A stretch of DNA of 7,338 nucleotides from UBA1231 sp045123185 (lineage in GTDB: Bacteria; Bacillota_I; Bacilli_A; ML615J-28; CAG-313), in assembly GCA_045123185.1 (NCBI GenBank), contig JBGVIL010000135.1:1-7338 (forward strand), written 5' to 3'. Below the pieces are notes generated by a model. It saw only the letters and a list, made by a program, of their open reading frames with translations. It had not been told where the DNA came from and did not search any database. Each line of letters opens with the position of its first letter. The stretch's first letter is position 1. Both the position numbers and the translations under genes were made by a program. Below are positions 4,873-7,338 of this stretch, piece after piece.

Positions 4873-5803
4873 ATATTCCTACTGAATCTTGAAGTTCTCT
4901 TAATTTCTTCTTATCAGTCTTAACATACAATTTAGTTACATCTGATCCAGCATGATTTAATTTCTCTGATATATCTTCAAGAGCCATATTATTATTTTTT
5001 AATATAGTTGCACAGCTTCTTCTGAAACTATGAGGAGCAAAATCATCTATCCCTATAGCTTCACCTGCTAGTCTTGCCCATCTTCTTAAAGTTGTTTGAC
5101 CTGCACATCTATACTCACCATGATACTTTGTAACAAATACCCAGGGAAGATTAATACCTTGTTCTTCATAATGTTCTTTAAGTTTTAGTAATAAATCTTT
5201 CACCTCAACTGAAAAAGTAAACTCAACTGTTTTTCTTCCTTTTTCTAATACTTCTTCTATAACTCTATTTTCAAAATCTATTTGATCCCATTTTAAAGTT
5301 TGTATAGCTGATATTCTTCCAGCAGTACTTAAACTTAATGCTATATAAGTATCTATTCTTAAATCTCCTTGAGCTGAAACAACTTCTTTCATTGTATCAA
5401 CTTGCTCTTTAGTTAAAAAGTGCTTATTTCTAACACCTTCGCATTTTCTCGGTCTATCAAAGAATTCCATAGGATTTTCTGGTATCATCTTTTTCTTTCT
5501 TAAAAACTTATAAAATGCAGATATACTAGCACATACCCTCTTAATTCTATCTTCATTGTTTCCTTCTTTCATTCTAAAGTATATATATTCTTCTATATCA
5601 TCTTCAGTAGCTTCTTTAGCTAACAGATCTCCTTGTTTACTATTCATAAACTTCATCCATTGTTGTAAATCTAGTAGATAGTTGTTTATAGTCTTTGGTG
5701 ATAAGTTCTTTATGTTAATATATTGTTCATATTTATCTAGTAATCTTTGATTTTCACTATTTATAGTACCTTCTATTATTATTCTTTTACTTTGAGCTTT
5801 CAT
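4871..5803 (-). CDS. Tyrosine recombinase (XerC/D-like phage-integrase family)
   Basis: This 310-residue protein has the two-domain layout of tyrosine recombinases. The SAM-like core-binding domain (about 20-105) includes LSPKTINNYLLDLQQWMKFM and ASISAFYKFLRKKKMI. The catalytic domain (about 125-305) has Arg163 in STAGRISAIQTLKW, a beta-hairpin lysine near Lys188-191, His258-x-x-Arg261 in PHSFRRS, His284 in LNHAG, and nucleophile Tyr293 in KLYVK. All catalytic positions are present, so it should be active. It cuts and rejoins DNA through a 3'-phosphotyrosine link. On this element it could integrate and excise the DNA, or resolve multimers as Xer-like enzymes do; no attachment site was identified. 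GGAGG lies six bases before the ATG. The gene is monocistronic and convergent with thyX. Confidence 0.93.
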   Translation of the reverse strand: MKAQSKRIIIEGTINSENQRLLDKYEQYINIKNLSPKTINNYLLDLQQWMKFMNSKQGDLLAKEATEDDIEEYIYFRMKEGNNEDRIKRVCASISAFYKFLRKKKMIPENPMEFFDRPRKCEGVRNKHFLTKEQVDTMKEVVSAQGDLRIDTYIALSLSTAGRISAIQTLKWDQIDFENRVIEEVLEKGRKTVEFTFSVEVKDLLLKLKEHYEEQGINLPWVFVTKYHGEYRCAGQTTLRRWARLAGEAIGIDDFAPHSFRRSCATILKNNNMALEDISEKLNHAGSDVTKLYVKTDKKKLRELQDSVGI

Positions 5804-6014
5804 AATTTACCTCCTAGCAAATAAAATTAAATTTCTCTTTACTAAAAGATATGAAAAGTGCTATAAAATAGTGTGAAAATAATATATAAAAAATACACCA
5901 AATTATTACATATTATGGTAAAATATAATAGATGCTAACTATATATTAGGATTTATTTATAAGACTATAGATATTTTTATATTTATAATTCAAAAAATTC
6001 TTCAAAAAGTAAAT
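5804..6014. other. Gene-less stretch upstream of the recombinase gene
   Basis: No open frame of note and no tRNA is seen; the stretch is almost pure A/T. The recombinase promoter must lie here on the minus strand, but no clear -35/-10 pair could be fixed. An AGTGTGAAAAT motif at 5870-5880 resembles sequences before the three RHH-like genes. On the plus strand an extended -10 (TGGTAAAAT, 5916-5924), overlapping TATAAT (5924-5929), could start a transcript of about 125 nt running to the terminator at 6015-6055. Confidence 0.35.
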
Positions 6015-6055
6015 AATAAAAATAAGACCATTGAATCAATGGTCTTATTTTTATT
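5916..6055 (+). ncRNA. Candidate small RNA unit (promoter plus terminator, no gene)
   Basis: The extended -10 TGGTAAAAT (5916-5924) precedes a 19-bp perfect hairpin terminator with nothing coding between them. The predicted transcript, roughly 5931-6055, has no ribosome site with an open frame. Only the promoter-like and terminator-like ends support it, and A/T-rich sequence readily mimics a -10. The start is approximate. Confidence 0.25.
6015..6055. terminator. Very long perfect bidirectional terminator
   Basis: Arms 6015-6033 and 6037-6055 are perfect 19-bp inverted copies around the loop AAT, with core AAGACCATTG/CAATGGTCTT. Both flanks give U-rich 3' sides. It follows no annotated plus-strand gene. 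On the minus strand it lies over 100 bp beyond the resolvase's own terminator. It therefore either insulates the recombinase from the resolvase or ends an unseen RNA. Confidence 0.88.
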
Positions 6056-6096
6056 TTATATAGTATAGATTATTAAATTTATGTTATAATTAAGTA

Positions 6097-6194
6097 TAGA
6101 CAAATTTTCTTTTTTTATTGGATTTACTATAAGTAATTATGTACCTTAATGTAACTTTGAAAAAACAAGGACTCTTCCTAGCCTTGTTTTTTTT
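6097..6194 (+). ncRNA. Candidate small RNA convergent with the resolvase gene
   Basis: An extended -10, TGTTATAAT (6082-6090), is followed by about 100 bp without a gene and then the hairpin at 6160-6192 with eight Ts. The RNA would overlap the last codons of the resolvase message in antisense. TTACT/AGTAA near 6124-6136 could form a small hairpin. A TAAATTTA octamer, identical to the parC-like unit, sits at 6074-6081 right at the promoter. Support is limited to these signals. Confidence 0.3.
6160..6192. terminator. Bidirectional terminator at the resolvase stop
   Basis: AAAAAACAAGG (6160-6170) and CCTTGTTTTTT (6182-6192) form a perfect 11-bp stem with an 11-base loop. The resolvase stop codon (6178-6180) lies in the loop. 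Both strands end in T-runs after a GC-containing stem. Confidence 0.85.
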
Positions 6195-6747
6195 GTTCAT
6201 ATTCTTTTACTAATTTATAAAAAGTATTCTTTTTTAAACTCATTTCACTCATAGCTTTAGTTCCAGTAATTTCTCTACTTTTCCAAAGTGGATATACTTC
6301 ATTCCAATTTTTAGGGAATCCTATTTTTTTCCTACCTCTATACTTACCTTGTAATTTAGCAAGTTCAATTCCTTCTCTTTGTCTTTCTTTTATATAATCT
6401 CTTTCAAGTTGAGCTACTGCTCCAAATATAGTTAACATAAATTTTCCTGCTGGAGTTGATGTATCTATAGTTTCTTTTTTGGAAATAAATTGAACTTTCT
6501 TATTGTCTAATAATTCTACCAGCTCAAGTAGGTCCTTTGTATTTCTAGCAAATCTACTTATACTTTCAACTATTACTACATCACCTTCTCTAACAAAGTC
6601 CAGCATAGCTTTTAATTCTGGTCTATCCTTAGTTGCTCCTGAAATTTTTTCTATATAAATTCTTTCTACTTCTAAATCATTCATAATTACTTCCTGTCTT
6701 AATGTATTTTGGTCATAACTGGAAACTCTTATATATCCTACCTTCAT
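6178..6747 (-). CDS. Small serine recombinase (resolvase/invertase family)
   Basis: This 189-residue protein is a complete small serine recombinase. The N-terminal catalytic domain has YIRVSS (5-10), with Ser9 the expected nucleophile beside Arg7. GATKDRPELKAML (38-49), GDVVIVESISRFARNTKDLL (55-74, with Arg65 and Arg68 in the active site) and STPAGKFMLTIFGAVAQLERDYIKERQ (97-123, the dimer E-helix) follow. KLQGKYRGRKK (131-141) is the minor-groove arm. The C-terminal helix-turn-helix spans about 150-185. These enzymes cut four strands at two short sites and rotate halves. In plasmids they mostly resolve multimers, or come from a transposon. No transposase or inverted repeat ends are seen, so a plasmid resolution role is favoured. 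AGAGGTG precedes the ATG by five bases. Confidence 0.95.
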   Translation of the reverse strand: MKVGYIRVSSYDQNTLRQEVIMNDLEVERIYIEKISGATKDRPELKAMLDFVREGDVVIVESISRFARNTKDLLELVELLDNKKVQFISKKETIDTSTPAGKFMLTIFGAVAQLERDYIKERQREGIELAKLQGKYRGRKKIGFPKNWNEVYPLWKSREITGTKAMSEMSLKKNTFYKLVKEYEQKKQG

Positions 6748-6784
6748 TTTTACACCTCTTGTTTTTTTAAAGTAACATATTAAA

Positions 6785-6832
6785 ACATTTGTTTAATAAA
6801 TAATATTTTAATATAAATAAACAAAATGTCAA
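6785..6832 (-). promoter_or_regulatory. Resolvase promoter overlapped by a res/operator-like inverted repeat
   Basis: On the minus strand a perfect TTGACA (6832-6827) is followed after 16 bases by TAAAAT (6810-6805). The inverted pair ACATTTGTTTA (6785-6795) and TAAACAAAATGT (6818-6829) brackets the -10 and enters the -35; the arms match except for one extra A. Resolvases usually bind inverted sites beside their own gene and repress it by occupying res. The promoter is well supported. The arm spacing (45 bp overall) is larger than a standard res subsite, so calling it res is tentative. Confidence 0.6.
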
Positions 6833-6849
6833 GACTTTAAGTATTATAC

Positions 6850-6869
6850 TTTTAGGGTATACCCTAAAA
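6850..6869. promoter_or_regulatory. Perfect 20-bp palindrome
   Basis: TTTTAGGGTATACCCTAAAA reads identically on both strands, with no spacer. It contains GGG/CCC blocks that are rare in this AT-rich region. It lies about 20 bp from the resolvase -35 and 150 bp before the small plus-strand gene. It could be a crossover subsite of the resolvase, with central TA, or an operator for an unseen dimeric regulator. It is not a terminator, since it has no loop. Confidence 0.55.
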
Positions 6870-6903
6870 ATACTAAAAAATAGGAACACATTTTTAAATA
6901 TTT

Positions 6904-6998
6904 CATATTATATATTATGGGAGAAGAAAAAAAAGATTTTCTTTGCCAAATAAAAAAATATGTAACACTTTAACAAGTAAATGCATATTATATATTAT
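6904..6998. repeat. 15-bp direct repeat and promoter before the small acidic gene
   Basis: CATATTATATATTAT occurs exactly at 6904-6918 and 6984-6998, 80 bp apart. The second copy supplies the -10 (TATTAT, 6993-6998) of a promoter whose -35 is TTAACA (6970-6975) with a 17-bp spacer. The repeated element could therefore be a promoter duplicate or a binding site for a regulator. Confidence 0.5.
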
Positions 6999-7022
6999 AA
7001 AACTAAATAGGGAGGTAACATT

Positions 7023-7223
7023 ATGAAATATAATACAGTAGAAGAAGTAGTAGTAGCAGTAGTAAAGGATTTTGCAGCATACTATAAGGATGTAGTTGAT
7101 ATGTTCCTAGAAAACAGATTAGATGACAGAGGACAGTTCATAATGAATGAATTATATAAAGACATAAAAGATAACTTTGGATATGATTCAAATATAGTAA
7201 ATACAATATTAAAAGAAGGATAA
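7023..7223 (+). CDS. Small acidic protein of unknown function
   Basis: This 66-residue protein starts MKYNTVEEVVVAVVKDFAAYY and ends NTILKEG. GGAGG lies seven bases before the ATG, a convincing promoter lies just upstream, and a strong terminator follows. It is therefore very probably expressed. It has no signal peptide and no membrane segment; the Val-rich start is broken by charged residues. It looks like three or four amphipathic helices with many Asp and Glu. The first codons contain a GTA-rich run (near 7036-7065), a mild codon oddity. It stands alone, divergent from the resolvase across 275 bp. I do not recognise the family. An acidic helical protein beside a convergent RNA could be an antitoxin-like or regulatory protein, but nothing shows this directly. 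Confidence 0.75.
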   Translation: MKYNTVEEVVVAVVKDFAAYYKDVVDMFLENRLDDRGQFIMNELYKDIKDNFGYDSNIVNTILKEG

Positions 7224-7224
7224 A

Positions 7225-7303
7225 ACAAATAAAAAAGGAGCTATACCATCCCTCAAGGTATAGCTCCTTTTTCTCCTCACTGCCCTATAGTGAGAATCAG
7301 AAC
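7225..7303 (-). ncRNA. Candidate small RNA convergent with the small acidic gene
   Basis: On the minus strand the extended -10 TGGTATAAT (7318-7310) is identical to the one before parR. Transcription would start near 7303, pass a six-bp hairpin (CTCACT/AGTGAG, 7276-7281 and 7289-7294) and stop at the bidirectional terminator, giving about 75-80 nt. The two transcripts would overlap at the terminator. This geometry is used by antisense-controlled type I toxin systems such as par of pAD1, but no hydrophobic toxin is visible here. Confidence 0.4.
7232..7272. terminator. Strong bidirectional terminator after the small acidic gene
   Basis: A perfect 16-bp stem joins 7232-7247 and 7257-7272, with core GGAGCTATACC/GGTATAGCTCC and loop ATCCCTCAA. 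T-runs occur on both 3' sides. It ends the plus-strand gene and can also end a minus-strand transcript from the right. Confidence 0.92.
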
Positions 7304-7338
7304 ATTTTTATTATACCATAATTTGTCAATAAATAAAA

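Noticed and set aside
5866..5880. ATAGTGTG resembling a MOBV relaxase nick site
   Set aside because: The bases after it and the flanking inverted repeat do not match known sites, and no relaxase gene is in the window.
6917..6973. 18-codon plus-strand frame from ATG at 6917
   Set aside because: There is no ribosome site, and it lies in the promoter region of the small acidic gene.
7209..7256. 15-residue hydrophobic peptide from a TTG on the minus strand, faintly like a type I toxin
   Set aside because: It is encoded across the terminator stem, is too short for Fst-type toxins, and needs a rare TTG start inside a hairpin loop.
1..7338. CRISPR arrays, tRNA or rRNA genes, insertion sequence ends
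   Set aside because: No spaced identical repeats of CRISPR length, no cloverleaf or CCA end, and no transposase or terminal inverted repeats were seen.

Overview
The window is very AT-rich and uses the AGA, ATA and TTA-heavy codons of low-GC Firmicutes. Ribosome sites are strong (GGAGG-type) and genes end in strong intrinsic terminators. Together these suggest a Clostridium or Peptostreptococcaceae-type host. It carries a ParM/ParR partition pair with an iteron array, a tyrosine recombinase, a small serine resolvase, a phage-type HNH nuclease and a flavin-dependent thymidylate synthase. That set points to an accessory replicon, most likely a plasmid or phage-plasmid. No replication initiator, mobilisation gene or structural phage gene is visible, so the element type is inferred.

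Layout. (1) 1-333, minus: a ribbon-helix-helix-like (RHH) small gene overlaps a hypothetical gene that runs off the left edge. (2) 489-992, plus: a predicted secreted protein of unknown function. (3) 1213-1380, minus: a second RHH-like gene, divergent from the partition operon. (4) 1475-2773, plus: a centromere-like iteron array (parC), then parR and parM. (5) 3856-2818, minus: a three-gene run of a third RHH-like orphan, a short conserved phage-type protein and an HNH endonuclease. (6) 4115-4855, plus: thyX, behind a roughly 160-nt leader. (7) 5803-4871, minus: a tyrosine recombinase whose stop codon shares one hairpin with the thyX stop. (8) 6747-6178, minus: a serine resolvase with a res/operator-like dyad over its promoter. 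(9) 7023-7223, plus: a small acidic protein of unknown function.

Working together: ParR bound to the iterons would cap ParM filaments and segregate copies. The serine resolvase, and possibly the tyrosine recombinase, would resolve multimers or move the element. ThyX would supply dTMP. The accessory genes are expressed from separate short units closed by bidirectional terminators.

Most noteworthy are the four small proteins, one of them ParR, that share an RHH-like core. The three orphans each have a dyad in the promoter region. The TAAATTTA array is helically phased. Several apparently gene-less promoter-terminator units may encode small RNAs, three of them converging on the 3' end of a neighbouring gene.
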